Counted from the stretch's first letter, positions 36,274 through 45,566 are shown. The stretch: 64,000 bases of DNA from Ruegeria atlantica (GCF_013032005.1 NZ_WQBE01000003.1:186001-250000), one strand, 5' to 3'. Numbers and translations: made by a program. The notes: generated by a model not told the origin, from the sequence alone.

Positions 36274-37791
36274 ATGAAACATGTTGATGTGCAACAGATC
36301 CAACCGGAAACCGCTGATCGGCTGAACGGGCTGATCGCCGATTTCGTGGGGCAGGGGCAGGAATACTACCAAAAAACCTTTGCCTATATGATGCAGGCGC
36401 CCGGTTATCGGTTCACGCTGAACAAGGCCGCAGCGATCCTGGGGCCGATCTGGTTTGGCGCGCGTGGGTTGTGGTCGTGGTTTCTGGGCTTTCTGGTGCT
36501 GGAAACACTGGCCTATATCCAGATCGGGCTGGGGCTGTTCGGTGATCTTGGTCGCGAGTTCCGTGAACGCGCAGCCCAGATCGAACAGACGCTGGAACTG
36601 CGCCGCCAACAGATTGCCGCTGCCGAACAATCCGGTTCCGCCACGTTGGAGTCGTTGAAACGTGCGGCGGAATCGCTTGAGGGCGCGTTGGTCGGGGCCC
36701 GAGAGGCCGCGCGCAGTGCGGATTCCACCGGTGTCGCTTATCTGATGGTTGGAATTGTGCTGTTGCTGGCGGTCAAGTTTCTGGCAGCGTCGCTGGCAAA
36801 CTGGACGCTTGAGGGTCAGTTTGCGCGCTGGCGCTCGGACACAAGTGTCGCAAATGGCTGGTCGACCCCGCGGATGGTTGTGGCCGCGGCATTGACGGGC
36901 ATTGTCGTTGTGCTGTCGATGATAAAATTTGCGCAGCCTGACGCTTTGGCGGTGCTGAAAACCTTCCCGACCAATCGCGACTGGCGGCTGAATGTGGGCG
37001 ACGGGGTGCAGGCGGTTTTTGAATGGACCAAGACCGCCGGGCGCGGCTTCTTTGACGGCCTGACCTATGGCATGCGCACCTTGCTGGACTGGATTGAGGT
37101 GGTGCTTGTTGATACGCCCTGGCCGGTGGTGGCTCTGGTGATCATCATGCTGGCCTACCTGTCCGCCGGTGCGCGCGTGGCAATCTTTACCGGCGCGGCG
37201 CTTGCCTATCTTGGGCTTTTGGATTTCTGGGAAAAGGCGATGACCACGATTGCCTTGCTGGGTGCAGCGGCGTTGATTTCGATCACGCTGGGCATCCCGC
37301 TGGGTATTTATTGCGCCCGCCGCCCACGTGCCTTTGCCATCGTGCGGCCCATTCTGGATTTCATGCAGTCGATGCCATCCTTTGTCTACCTGATTCCCGT
37401 GGTGGCATTCATCGGGTCAGGCAAACCAGCAGGCGTCGTGGCCACGATGATTTTCGGTAGTCCCCCGGTGATCCGCTTCACCGTTCTGGGTTTGCAGCAG
37501 GTGCCGGAAACGGTGCGCGAGGCTGCGCTCGCTTTTGGGGCCACGCCGCGTTACCTGCTGTGGCGAGTGGATCTGCCGCTGGCTCATAAGACCATCATGG
37601 CAGGCGTCAATCAGACCATTCTGATGTCGCTGGCTATGGTGGTTGTTGCCTCACTGATTGGCGCCAAGGGTCTGGGTGAGGACGTGCTGGAAGCGTTGCA
37701 GTACGCGGCGGCAGGTCAGGGTATTCTGGCCGGTCTGGCGATCCTGTTCTGTGCGCTGATCCTGGATCGGATCGTGGCCGGTAAGAAGTAG
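36274..37791 (+). CDS. Betaine-type ABC transporter permease (ProW-like) with an extended N-terminus
   Basis: 505 residues, much longer than the usual 280-390. Residues ~20-90 resemble a DUF2628-like membrane module (YRFTLNKAAAILGPIWFG, then a helix). Residues ~88-150 are a charged Gln/Glu/Ala-rich coiled coil. Further membrane helices at ~152-172 and ~195-212 precede the BPD_transp_1 permease core (about 265-505) with the EAA loop (VPETVREAALAFGATPRYLLWRVDLPLAHK). The core makes it a quaternary-amine transporter permease. The role of the extra module is unknown. It has no domain for substrate binding, which is supplied by the separate binding protein. Confidence 0.88.
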   Translation: MKHVDVQQIQPETADRLNGLIADFVGQGQEYYQKTFAYMMQAPGYRFTLNKAAAILGPIWFGARGLWSWFLGFLVLETLAYIQIGLGLFGDLGREFRERAAQIEQTLELRRQQIAAAEQSGSATLESLKRAAESLEGALVGAREAARSADSTGVAYLMVGIVLLLAVKFLAASLANWTLEGQFARWRSDTSVANGWSTPRMVVAAALTGIVVVLSMIKFAQPDALAVLKTFPTNRDWRLNVGDGVQAVFEWTKTAGRGFFDGLTYGMRTLLDWIEVVLVDTPWPVVALVIIMLAYLSAGARVAIFTGAALAYLGLLDFWEKAMTTIALLGAAALISITLGIPLGIYCARRPRAFAIVRPILDFMQSMPSFVYLIPVVAFIGSGKPAGVVATMIFGSPPVIRFTVLGLQQVPETVREAALAFGATPRYLLWRVDLPLAHKTIMAGVNQTILMSLAMVVVASLIGAKGLGEDVLEALQYAAAGQGILAGLAILFCALILDRIVAGKK

Positions 37792-37816
37792 AGATCTACC
37801 GCGATCCAAAGCTGTC

Positions 37817-37839
37817 TGGCCGGGGGCTGCCCCCGGCCA
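37817..37839. terminator. Strong GC-rich hairpin after the transporter operon
   Basis: TGGCCGGGGGC (37817-37827) pairs with GCCCCCGGCCA (37829-37839), giving an almost continuous 23-base palindrome. It sits between the convergent permease and membrane-protein genes and lacks a T-run, so it may act in both directions or stabilise 3' ends. Confidence 0.5.
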
Positions 37840-37850
37840 ACGCATTCCGG

Positions 37851-38357
37851 TTACGACCAGCGTTCGATCAGGCGAATGGCCCAGACCAGCACGATGCCAT
37901 AGATCACATGCCCGACTAGCGCGACCCATGTGATACCAGTGAAATTCAAGAAGAACGGCAAACCGGCGATGTTCGTGATGCCACCGATGGCGAAAACCCA
38001 AAGCCCAAAACCATAGACTGCTGATCCCACAAATATGTGGCGGCCTTTGAACAGCGTCGCCCAAACCGGGTTGAAGACGTAGAGCCAGCCAATCGGATAG
38101 CCGATCAGGCCAACCAGATAAAAGTGAACGAAATACCCGGCGAAATCGCCATTGGGCAGGCCCAGTGTTCCGAGCAGGCTGCGCGCAAGCCCGTGCGGAG
38201 ACAAATTGGCAAACCCCAATGACGGGCTGATCAGCTGCCCCCACAGGTCAAACGCATTGGACGCGAAGAAACCTGAAATGAACATCATACCCAAAAGCGG
38301 GATGTTGAATCGTGGGAACAGACCCGTCGAAGAATGCGCAGTTTCTGACATCGCCAT
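37851..38357 (-). CDS. Small membrane protein of unknown function, four predicted helices
   Basis: 168 residues from the ATG at 38357 (AAAGG 8 bases upstream; ATGs at 38372 and 38351 are alternatives). Four hydrophobic segments at about 18-38, 78-98, 108-132 and 138-160, with FVHFYLVGLIGYPIGWLYVFNPVW and GHVIYGIVLVWAIRLIERW, suggest an inner-membrane protein. I cannot name a family with confidence. The TetR-type gene lies 162 bases upstream on the same strand and may control it. Confidence 0.65.
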   Translation of the reverse strand: MAMSETAHSSTGLFPRFNIPLLGMMFISGFFASNAFDLWGQLISPSLGFANLSPHGLARSLLGTLGLPNGDFAGYFVHFYLVGLIGYPIGWLYVFNPVWATLFKGRHIFVGSAVYGFGLWVFAIGGITNIAGLPFFLNFTGITWVALVGHVIYGIVLVWAIRLIERWS

Positions 38358-38519
38358 GGGATGACCTTTCATGCCGGTTGCGTTGCTTTGTGCCTTTAAA
38401 ATTGTGAAACGGCGGCTGAATTCAACGAATTGAAAGAGCTTTCACGCACAGGTGACAAAGCGAAGAATTTTGAAACAAACCTGTGGGGATGGCCAGCTAT
38501 CCGCGGCGTGCGGCTCGCA

Positions 38520-39083
38520 TCAGCAGCGGGATTTCAAAACGTCTACGACCGCATCAAAGGCCTGTACATCCTGTTCGGCGCGGGCGGTCAAAAGCGCCCC
38601 CTCAAGTACGGCCAGGGTGGCGCAGGCCTCGGCCGCTGGATTTGTCACGCCTGTGATTGACTTGTCATGCAGGCCCAGTTCAAAGATCGCTTCGATCTGC
38701 TTGATCACCATGGCGCGGAAGGCTTTGATCTTTTCAATCACCTCGTCTGACAGGCTTTCAAGGCTGCTGATCAGCGAAACGCACAGGCACAGGGTTTTGC
38801 CATCTTTGAGTGCATTTCGGTACAGCCCGATCAAGGCCAGCAATCGTTGCGACGCGGTGTCATGGGCGGCCTCGGCTTTGCGGCATTCGGCCTCAAAGGT
38901 CGAGTGGTAGCGATCCATCAAAGCAGCCGACAGGGCGGCCTTGGTGGGAAAGTGATAATGGATCGAAGCCTTGCGAATACCCACCGCATCAGCCAGATCG
39001 GCATAGCTGAACCCATCGAACCCGCGCGCGCGGGCGGCATGTTCGGCAACATCCAGCAAGGCGGTTTTGGTATCGGTCGCCAT
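38520..39083 (-). CDS. TetR-family transcriptional regulator
   Basis: 187 residues, normal for TetR. The N-terminal helix-turn-helix (about 5-50) has DGFSYADLADAVGIRKASIHYHFPTKAALSAALMDRY, the family signature. The C-terminal ligand domain is like those of AcrR/NemR-type regulators (Cys in KTLCLCVSLISSLESLS). It lies between the cupin/GST genes upstream and the four-helix membrane gene downstream, all on the minus strand. A role in electrophile or xenobiotic response is a guess from this context. Confidence 0.88.
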   Translation of the reverse strand: MATDTKTALLDVAEHAARARGFDGFSYADLADAVGIRKASIHYHFPTKAALSAALMDRYHSTFEAECRKAEAAHDTASQRLLALIGLYRNALKDGKTLCLCVSLISSLESLSDEVIEKIKAFRAMVIKQIEAIFELGLHDKSITGVTNPAAEACATLAVLEGALLTARAEQDVQAFDAVVDVLKSRC

Positions 39084-39199
39084 CTGTGTTCAATCCCTTT
39101 CCGAGCTATTCAAAGGCAGCGGTGTTCCCCCTGCCTTTGACACCCTCAAAGCAGTACCGGCCCGGCCCCTAAAATGCCAGAGGGATCGCGTTTCACGTG

Positions 39200-39868
39200 C
39201 TAGACCGCCGGAGCCTTGGCAAAGGGCAAATGCCCGGTTTTCATCCAGACTTTTGCGCCATGGGAACCCGCGGTGGCTGAAAGGGCCTGGCCTTCGGGCA
39301 GGCGCAACCAGCCATCTTTGGTCAGGTCATCACCGCCGGTGGTGATGGACCCGTCAATGACCAAAAGTTCGATGCCGCCAGCGGCGTCAGAGTTGAGAAC
39401 CGCGCCCGGATCAAGATGACTGTAGGTGACGATCTCACGGTCATCCTTGTGCAGCGTGGCGGTTGACACGCCATTTACCGGGGCAGCCAGTTCATCCGCC
39501 ATGGTCTTGCGGAACTGGGTGCGGTCGTCCAGGTCGAACTGCCATAGCTTGACGAAGATGGTGCAACCGGGTTCCGATCCGGGCGTATGCGCCGAGGTTG
39601 GCGGATTGCGCACATAGGTTCCTGCGGGGAAGTCACCGTGTTCGTCCTGAAATACACCATCGAGTACGATGAACTCTTCACCGCCAGTGTGAGTATGAGC
39701 TGAAAACTTGCTGCCCGGCGCGTACCGCACGATGGTGGTGGCGCGGGCAACTTCGCCGCCGATCCGGTCCAGCATGCGCCGGTCCACACCCTTCATGGGC
39801 GAGGCCTGCCACTCAAGTTGATCAGAGTGAACGACGACGCGGGATGAGAAATCCGAGTTGAGTTCCAT
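39200..39868 (-). CDS. Cupin protein, ChrR-like with two cupin modules
   Basis: 222 residues from the ATG at 39868 (GAAAGGA upstream); a start at 39949 would run into the GST gene. Two cupin-like halves: the first (about 15-115) has [27 protein letters not shown] and [14 protein letters not shown], with metal-binding His/Glu residues; the second (about 120-215) is shorter and less complete. It resembles the C-terminal cupin of anti-sigma factor ChrR without the zinc anti-sigma domain. Likely a metal-dependent sensor or enzyme in the GST cluster; activity unknown. Confidence 0.78.
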   Translation of the reverse strand: MELNSDFSSRVVVHSDQLEWQASPMKGVDRRMLDRIGGEVARATTIVRYAPGSKFSAHTHTGGEEFIVLDGVFQDEHGDFPAGTYVRNPPTSAHTPGSEPGCTIFVKLWQFDLDDRTQFRKTMADELAAPVNGVSTATLHKDDREIVTYSHLDPGAVLNSDAAGGIELLVIDGSITTGGDDLTKDGWLRLPEGQALSATAGSHGAKVWMKTGHLPFAKAPAV

Positions 39869-39906
39869 TGATAGTATTCCTTTCGACTTCAGTGGCAGGG
39901 GCTGGT

Positions 39907-40527
39907 TCAGGCCGCGATGGACGGGCGCGTCGCCATTTTTGCACGCCATGCCTTTAGATGGGTCAGGTTTTCCGGGATGTCGACCTTGGCGAAGTCGGCA
40001 AAGGCCAATCCGGCGAAGGCCGTGATGTCGGCCACCGAGAAAGTGTCGCCAGCAAGATATTCATTCTCGGCGAGAACTGAATCCAGATAAGCCATGGTTT
40101 GCCCGGCCACCTCTTTCTGTTTCAAGCCCCATTCAGCACATTGATAGGTTTCAAGATCCGGTCCAAGGCCGGGGGTGGCGTGGTGGAAATATGTGCCGAC
40201 CGCGTTCAGCAGACCGTTTTCCGCCCGCAGGTTCATCATCGAGATTTGTGCGCGTTCCTTGGCTGTTTCCCCAGTCAGCGATGGGCCGTCGAATGTCGCA
40301 TCAATGTATTCGGTGATCGCGTTGCACTGCGCGATATGTGTGCCATCGGGCAACTCCAGGCAGGGAACTGCGGCGTCAGGGTTTTTAGCTTTGAATTCAG
40401 GGGTGCGGTGCTCACCGCCCATCACGTCCACCGGGATAAACTCAACTTTGTCAGATGCGCCCTTTTCAGCCAAGGCGATGCGGATGCGGGTTGGGTTTGG
40501 AAACCCTTCGATATCATGGATTTTCAT
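39907..40527 (-). CDS. Glutathione S-transferase family protein
   Basis: 206 residues. A thioredoxin-like N-terminal domain (about 1-80; [23 protein letters not shown], then [24 protein letters not shown] with the cis-Pro and glutathione-gamma-Glu site) and an all-helical C-terminal domain ([18 protein letters not shown], the N-capping box). It conjugates or reduces electrophiles with glutathione. Upstream of the cupin gene by about 40 bases, so probably one transcript; the LysR gene precedes it. Confidence 0.9.
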   Translation of the reverse strand: MKIHDIEGFPNPTRIRIALAEKGASDKVEFIPVDVMGGEHRTPEFKAKNPDAAVPCLELPDGTHIAQCNAITEYIDATFDGPSLTGETAKERAQISMMNLRAENGLLNAVGTYFHHATPGLGPDLETYQCAEWGLKQKEVAGQTMAYLDSVLAENEYLAGDTFSVADITAFAGLAFADFAKVDIPENLTHLKAWRAKMATRPSIAA

Positions 40528-40647
40528 AGGTGCGATTCCTTTGGAAGTATTATCAATGAGAGCCTACCTATCAGAAGGTAGATAATTTTGCAACCATGAT
40601 TCAGCCCCCACATCTTGCGGTTAGAAATATTCGAAGGCGTTGAGGCT

Positions 40648-41535
40648 CTAAGCCCTGCGTAACTGTTTCACCAGAAAGTCGATTAACGCTCGAATCCGAG
40701 CGGTCAGGTGGCGGTTTTGCGGATAGGCTGCGTAGAGTCCCAGCGATATTGCCTCTTGTGCTTCAAACAGCAATTGCAGACGGCCCGTGTCCAAAAAAGG
40801 CTGTGCCGTGTACAAGGGAATCCGGCCAATCCCCAGCCCGTCCGCTGCCATATGCGCCACAGCGCGAGGGGAATTTGCGCGAAAGTTTCCGGATACAGAA
40901 ACTACGTATTCGCCGTCCGATCCCTTGAAAGCCCAATTGTCGATCATGTTGCCGGTGGTCTGTAGTAGACAGTTGTGGGTGGATAAGGCGGCGGGCTCTT
41001 GCGGCGTCCCATGTTGCGCCAGATATTCGGGCGACACACAGCAGACAATACGCATGTCCGTCAGCTTGCGCGCCACAAGGTTGGAATCCTTCAGTGCGCC
41101 AAAGCGAATGGCAAGGTCATACCCTTCTTCGACCATCGAGACGTGATGGTCAGACAGGTGCAATTCGATCGTGACTTTCGGATGTTCGGTTTGGAACGGT
41201 TTCAGCAGATGTATCAGTTCGGCCGAGCCAAACCCGGTTGGCGCGGTGATCCGTATACGCCCCGCCAATTCGGTCTGGCGTTTCTGGACCAGCCCTTCCA
41301 ATTCATCAAACTGGTCCAGCAGTGAAAGGCAACGCTCGTAATAGGACCGTCCGGTATCGGTCAGGGTGACGCTGCGGGTGGTGCGGTTGAACAATTGCGC
41401 GTTCAGGCGGTCCTCAAGCTGACCGACATATTTGCTGGCCAGCTTGGTGCTGATGCCGATCTGTTTTGCGCCTTCGGTAAACGAAGAATGCGCCGCCACC
41501 GCCGCAAAGGTGCGCATGCCTTGGATCGTGTCCAT
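40648..41535 (-). CDS. LysR-family transcriptional regulator
   Basis: 295 residues. Winged HTH at about 1-60 (MRTFAAVAAHSSFTEGAKQIGIST, SKYVGQLEDRLNAQLFNRTTRSVTLTDTG) and a LysR effector domain of the CrgA type (IRITAPTGFGSAELIHLLKPF, DLAIRFGALKDSNLVARKL). It is divergent from a second GST gene and upstream of the first, with an inverted-repeat box in the shared promoter, so it probably regulates glutathione-dependent detoxification genes. Confidence 0.9.
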   Translation of the reverse strand: MDTIQGMRTFAAVAAHSSFTEGAKQIGISTKLASKYVGQLEDRLNAQLFNRTTRSVTLTDTGRSYYERCLSLLDQFDELEGLVQKRQTELAGRIRITAPTGFGSAELIHLLKPFQTEHPKVTIELHLSDHHVSMVEEGYDLAIRFGALKDSNLVARKLTDMRIVCCVSPEYLAQHGTPQEPAALSTHNCLLQTTGNMIDNWAFKGSDGEYVVSVSGNFRANSPRAVAHMAADGLGIGRIPLYTAQPFLDTGRLQLLFEAQEAISLGLYAAYPQNRHLTARIRALIDFLVKQLRRA

Positions 41536-41545
41536 TGTCTACACT

Positions 41546-41570
41546 GCGTTCATAGTAATTCTCTGAATGC
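41546..41570. promoter_or_regulatory. LysR-type inverted repeat between the regulator and the GST gene
   Basis: GCGTTCA (41546-41552) and TGAATGC (41564-41570) form a 7-bp inverted repeat with one mismatch and an 11-base spacer (TTCA-N11-TGAA). It lies 11-35 bases upstream of the LysR start and about 100 upstream of the GST gene. Confidence 0.45.
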
Positions 41571-41661
41571 GTATATTATCGCCTCTGATAAAGCAATCTA
41601 AGTTTGGCGCGTAGATGCTGACCCTCAGCCGAACCCCTTCAATCAGAGAAAGAGCTTTCAA

Positions 41662-42285
41662 ATGTCCAACGCAATCCGAATTCACAGTTTCCCCTTGTCC
41701 GGCCATGCCCATCGTGCCGTCCTGTTTGCCAGCATTGCCGGTATTAATCATGACGTCATCGATGTGGACCTGGCTGGTGGTGAGCATAAGCGCGAGCCGT
41801 TTTTGGCGATGAACCCCGCGGGGCAGGTACCGGTGCTTGAAGATGGTGACGTGGTCGTCACTGACAGCAACGCCATTCTGGTCTATCTGGCGCGCAAATA
41901 TGCACCGTCCTATCTGCCTGCGGACCCAGTGCATGAGGCCGAAGTGCAGAAGTTTCTGACCCTCGCAGCTGGTGAGATCGCCTTTGGCCCTGCCGCTGCG
42001 CGTTTGATCAATGTTTTCAATGCACCCTTGAACAAAGACTTTACCCACGCCACCGCGGCAAAGGTTCTTGCCAAGCTGGATGCGCATCTTGAAGGCCGCG
42101 AGTGGCTGGTTGGGGATGCCCCAACAATCGCGGATGTCGCCATCTACAGCTACACCGCGCATGCGCCTGAAGGTGACGTTTCGCTTGAACCTTACGCAAA
42201 CGTGCGCCGCCTTCTGGCCAATGTCGAGGCGCTGGACGGCTTTGTCCCGATGCCTCGCACCGCGGTTGGTCTGAACGCGGCCTGA
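41662..42285 (+). CDS. Glutathione S-transferase family protein
   Basis: 207 residues. Thioredoxin-like N-terminal domain (about 1-80; IRIHSFPLSGHAHRAVLFAS, then NPAGQVPVLEDGDVVVTDSNAILVYLARKY, the classic VPVL-DS glutathione-binding motif) and a helical C-terminal domain with the GDAPTIADVAIYSYTAHAPEG N-cap. It is divergent from the LysR gene and lies 64 bases before the ferredoxin-type fusion, with which it may form an operon. Confidence 0.92.
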   Translation: MSNAIRIHSFPLSGHAHRAVLFASIAGINHDVIDVDLAGGEHKREPFLAMNPAGQVPVLEDGDVVVTDSNAILVYLARKYAPSYLPADPVHEAEVQKFLTLAAGEIAFGPAAARLINVFNAPLNKDFTHATAAKVLAKLDAHLEGREWLVGDAPTIADVAIYSYTAHAPEGDVSLEPYANVRRLLANVEALDGFVPMPRTAVGLNAA

Positions 42286-42293
42286 TCCACCCC

Positions 42294-42323
42294 TTGGCCA
42301 GCTGCGCATTTGTGGCTGGTCAA
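42294..42323 (+). terminator. Hairpin between the GST and fusion oxidoreductase genes
   Basis: TTGGCCAGC (42294-42302) pairs with GCTGGTCAA (42315-42323), nine pairs including one wobble, with a 12-base loop and no T-run. It may attenuate read-through or protect the upstream message. Confidence 0.35.
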
Positions 42324-42349
42324 CCCGTCCCTGACATATGAGGTCTGCC

Positions 42350-44407
42350 ATGAACGCCCCGACCGCATCAGATACATCGCCTTTCCACGCAGGTGAACGG
42401 GATATGCAATCCCGCATCGGTAAACGGGAAAAGATGGAGGCAGTTGGCCGGAACTACATCCGCCCCTACATGCCCGATCAGCATCGAGAGTTCTTTGGCA
42501 AGCTGCCTTTTCTTGTAGTGGGCAGCGTCGATCCTGATGGTTGGCCCTGGGCGTCGATGATCTCGGGTCGGCCGGGGTTTATCCATTCACCGCATGACCG
42601 TCGGCTTGATGTTGACGTCCAGCCTCTGCCAGACGACCCACTGCGAACGGCGCTGAAGCCCGGCGCGCCCATCGGTGTCGTCGGGGTCGAACTTTCCACG
42701 CGGCGCCGCAACCGTATGAATGCCACCGTTGGGCGGATCGAAAATGGCGGTTTCTCTCTGGATGTGGTGCAGTCTTTCGGGAATTGTCCGCAGTACATCC
42801 AGACCCATGATGTTACCTTTGTCCGAGAGCCGGACGCCAACGTCGCCCGCTCTGTCGATCGGCTACTTGAGCTGGACCCAAGAGCCCGGGACATGATAGC
42901 GACGGCCAATTCGTTTTATGTCGCCAGCCACGCCAACACCCCCGACCATACGGGCGTTGACGTTTCACATCGGGGCGGGCGGTCGGGGTTTGTGCGGGTT
43001 GAGGGCAACAGCCTGTTGGTTCCTGATTTTGCAGGCAATAATTTCTTCAACACGCTGGGCAACTTCCTCGTAAATCCGAGGGCGGGCCTAGTATTTCCGG
43101 ATTATCAGACCGGCGATGTGCTGATGCTGACTGGGACGGTTGAGGTGCTGTCAGAAGACCATCCCGATATCGCGGGCTTCCATGGTGCAAGCCGGGGTTG
43201 GTGGTTTCATCTGGATCACGGCCTACGCTTTCATGACGCGCTGCCGTTCCGAGCTGAATTTCTGGAGTTTTCGCCCAACAGTCTGATGGCGGATGACTGG
43301 CAAACAGCCGAGGCCAGGCGAGAGGCTGAAGCACTGCGCCGTCAGTGGCGAACCCTGCGGGTGGCTGCTGTTCAGGATGAAAGCGACGTGATCCGGTCAT
43401 TCATCTTCGAGGCCACGGATGACCTGCCTCTGTTGCCGTTTGAAGCAGGTCAGTTTCTGACACTTCGCACTAGCCCCGATGGCACGGCGCCGGCAACGCG
43501 GACCTACACGGTATCCTCAGCGCCCGGCGATGCCGGGTATCGGATTTCCGTCAAGCGCGAACCGGGTGGTGTGATGTCAAACCATTTGCACGAAACACTG
43601 TCGGTCGGTGATCTGGTCGAGGTCAAAGCCCCGAAAGGTCAGTTTTTTCTGGATGCGGCTGAAACCCGGCCTGCTGTGCTGTTTGCGGGCGGGGTCGGTA
43701 TCACGCCGATGATGTCGATGACCCGCCACGTGATGCACGAAGGCGCGCGAACCCGCCACACGCGCAACCTGACCATTTTTCACGCCGCGCAAACCGTGGG
43801 ACAGCGGGCTTTTCACAGTGACCTGCAACAGGCTGCGGCCGAGGGCGGCGGAAAGATCCGTTATGTCTCGGTTGTCTCACAACCCGAAGAAGGCACCCGC
43901 GTGGGGGCGGATTTTGACGCCGAAGGCTACATCACGCCCGAACTGATCCAAGATACGCTGCCTCTGGATGACTACGACTTCTTTCTTTGTGGCCCGGCCC
44001 CTTTCATGCAAGCGATCTATGACATGCTGCGCGGTCTTGGCGTGCGGGATGACCGTATTTATGCCGAAGCCTTTGGCCCTGCCGCATTGGCGCGGCGCGT
44101 CGACGAGAACGCCGTCGCGATCCAGCCCGAGCCTGAGGCTGAGGCGGCCAGTGTGGAATTCAAAGCCAGCAATCAAAAGGTGCAATGGGCACAAGGCGAT
44201 CCGACCTTACTGGAGGTGGCCGAGGCGCAGGGATTGACACCAACCTTTTCCTGCCGTTCAGGATCATGCGGCAGCTGTCTAACCCGCAAGATTGCCGGTC
44301 AAGTCGCCTATCGCATCGAACCATCAGCGGATCATTCAGAAGACGAGGTGCTGATCTGTTGTGCCGTGCCCGCCAAGGGGTCGGACACGGTTGTGCTGGA
44401 TATCTGA
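42350..44407 (+). CDS. Fusion of PNPOx-like flavin domain, ferredoxin reductase and 2Fe-2S ferredoxin
   Basis: 685 residues from the ATG at 42350 (GAGG 6 bases upstream). Three parts: a split-barrel pyridoxamine-phosphate-oxidase-like domain (about 45-300; FLVVGSVDPDGWPWASMISG, GNNFFNTLGNFLVNPRAGLVFPD); an FNR-type FAD/NAD module (about 330-575; FEAGQFLTLR, TRTYTVSSAPGD, VLFAGGVGITPMMSM, FFLCGPAPFM); and a plant-type 2Fe-2S ferredoxin (about 595-685; CRSGSCGSC and the last ligand in LICC). It likely passes electrons from NAD(P)H through FAD and the cluster to the flavin domain. Substrate unknown. The GST neighbours suggest xenobiotic or electrophile metabolism. Confidence 0.88.
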   Translation: MNAPTASDTSPFHAGERDMQSRIGKREKMEAVGRNYIRPYMPDQHREFFGKLPFLVVGSVDPDGWPWASMISGRPGFIHSPHDRRLDVDVQPLPDDPLRTALKPGAPIGVVGVELSTRRRNRMNATVGRIENGGFSLDVVQSFGNCPQYIQTHDVTFVREPDANVARSVDRLLELDPRARDMIATANSFYVASHANTPDHTGVDVSHRGGRSGFVRVEGNSLLVPDFAGNNFFNTLGNFLVNPRAGLVFPDYQTGDVLMLTGTVEVLSEDHPDIAGFHGASRGWWFHLDHGLRFHDALPFRAEFLEFSPNSLMADDWQTAEARREAEALRRQWRTLRVAAVQDESDVIRSFIFEATDDLPLLPFEAGQFLTLRTSPDGTAPATRTYTVSSAPGDAGYRISVKREPGGVMSNHLHETLSVGDLVEVKAPKGQFFLDAAETRPAVLFAGGVGITPMMSMTRHVMHEGARTRHTRNLTIFHAAQTVGQRAFHSDLQQAAAEGGGKIRYVSVVSQPEEGTRVGADFDAEGYITPELIQDTLPLDDYDFFLCGPAPFMQAIYDMLRGLGVRDDRIYAEAFGPAALARRVDENAVAIQPEPEAEAASVEFKASNQKVQWAQGDPTLLEVAEAQGLTPTFSCRSGSCGSCLTRKIAGQVAYRIEPSADHSEDEVLICCAVPAKGSDTVVLDI

Positions 44408-44486
44408 GGTGAAAGGTTTTCGGGACATTGTCGTAAGCGCCGGGTAAACAGGTCTGATGAAACGCGCGACCATGTAAGGAAACCCA

Positions 44487-45566
44487 ATGACTGATGCCAA
44501 ACTCAGAACCACATCGGGCAATGGCCGGATCTTTGACAGTGTACTCGACACGATCGGAAACACCCCCACGATCCGCATCAACAATCTGGGACCCGAAGCC
44601 GTCAACCTGTTCGTTAAATTCGAGGCGTTCAACCCCGCCGGATCGGTCAAGGATCGTCTTGCCGTCAATATCATCGAAGCCGCAGAACGCAGCGGTGCCC
44701 TGAAACCTGGCCAGACGGTTGTTGAGGCCACCAGTGGTAATACGGGCATCGGTCTTGCGATGGTCTGCGCGCAAAAGGGTTATCCGCTGGTTGTTACCAT
44801 GGCCGAAAGCTTTTCGACTGAACGTCGTCGCTTGATGCGTATGCTGGGTGCAAAGGTTGTTCTGACGCCAAAGGCGGAAAAAGGCTTTGGCATGTACCGC
44901 AAGGCAGTCGAACTGGCCGAGGAACACGGTTGGTTTCTGGCGCGTCAGTTCGAAACCCAGGCCAATGCCGAGATCCACGCTGCAACAACCGCGCGGGAAA
45001 TTCTGGGGGATTTCAATGGCGACAGGCTGGACTATTTCGTGACTGGCTATGGCACCGGCGGCACGGTCACCGGAGTGTCGCGGGTTTTGCGCGCTGAGAG
45101 TCCTGAGACCAAAATTATCCTGACCGAACCGGCCAATGCGCAGTTGGTGGGCAGCGGCGTCGCGACTGAGCGTGGTAAGGACAGCGATCCAGTTTCAAGC
45201 CACCCCGCGTTCGAGCCACATGTCATTCAGGGCTGGACGCCGGACTTTATTCCCGCAGTTTTGCAGGAATCCATCGACAACCGCTATTTTGATGAGCTGA
45301 TCCCGGTGGCTGGTCCGACAGGGGTTGAATGGGCGCAGAAGTTGGCCAGCCAAGAGGGTATCCTAACCGGCATATCCGGCGGCGCGACCTTTGCCGTCGC
45401 AATGCAGATTGCTGAACAGGCCGAGCCCGGCGCGTCGGTCCTGTGCATGCTGCCTGACACGGGTGAGCGGTATCTGAGTACACCCCTGTTCGACGGGTTC
45501 CCGGTTGAGATGACAGAAGAAGAGACTGCGATCTCACGCTCGACACCCGGATATCACACCGGCTGA
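44487..45566 (+). CDS. cysK: Cysteine synthase family PLP enzyme (CysK-like)
   Basis: 359 residues, somewhat longer than the usual ~310-330 because of N- and C-terminal tails. Fold type II PLP enzyme: catalytic Lys55 in NPAGSVKDR, substrate loop EATSGNTGIGLAM (about 80-92), phosphate loop GYGTGGTVTGVSRVL and GISGGATFAVAMQIA. It makes cysteine from O-acetylserine and sulfide. The fold also serves cystathionine beta-synthase and O-phosphoserine enzymes, but motifs favour CysK. It has its own start 79 bases after the fusion oxidoreductase. Confidence 0.87.
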   Translation: MTDAKLRTTSGNGRIFDSVLDTIGNTPTIRINNLGPEAVNLFVKFEAFNPAGSVKDRLAVNIIEAAERSGALKPGQTVVEATSGNTGIGLAMVCAQKGYPLVVTMAESFSTERRRLMRMLGAKVVLTPKAEKGFGMYRKAVELAEEHGWFLARQFETQANAEIHAATTAREILGDFNGDRLDYFVTGYGTGGTVTGVSRVLRAESPETKIILTEPANAQLVGSGVATERGKDSDPVSSHPAFEPHVIQGWTPDFIPAVLQESIDNRYFDELIPVAGPTGVEWAQKLASQEGILTGISGGATFAVAMQIAEQAEPGASVLCMLPDTGERYLSTPLFDGFPVEMTEEETAISRSTPGYHTG

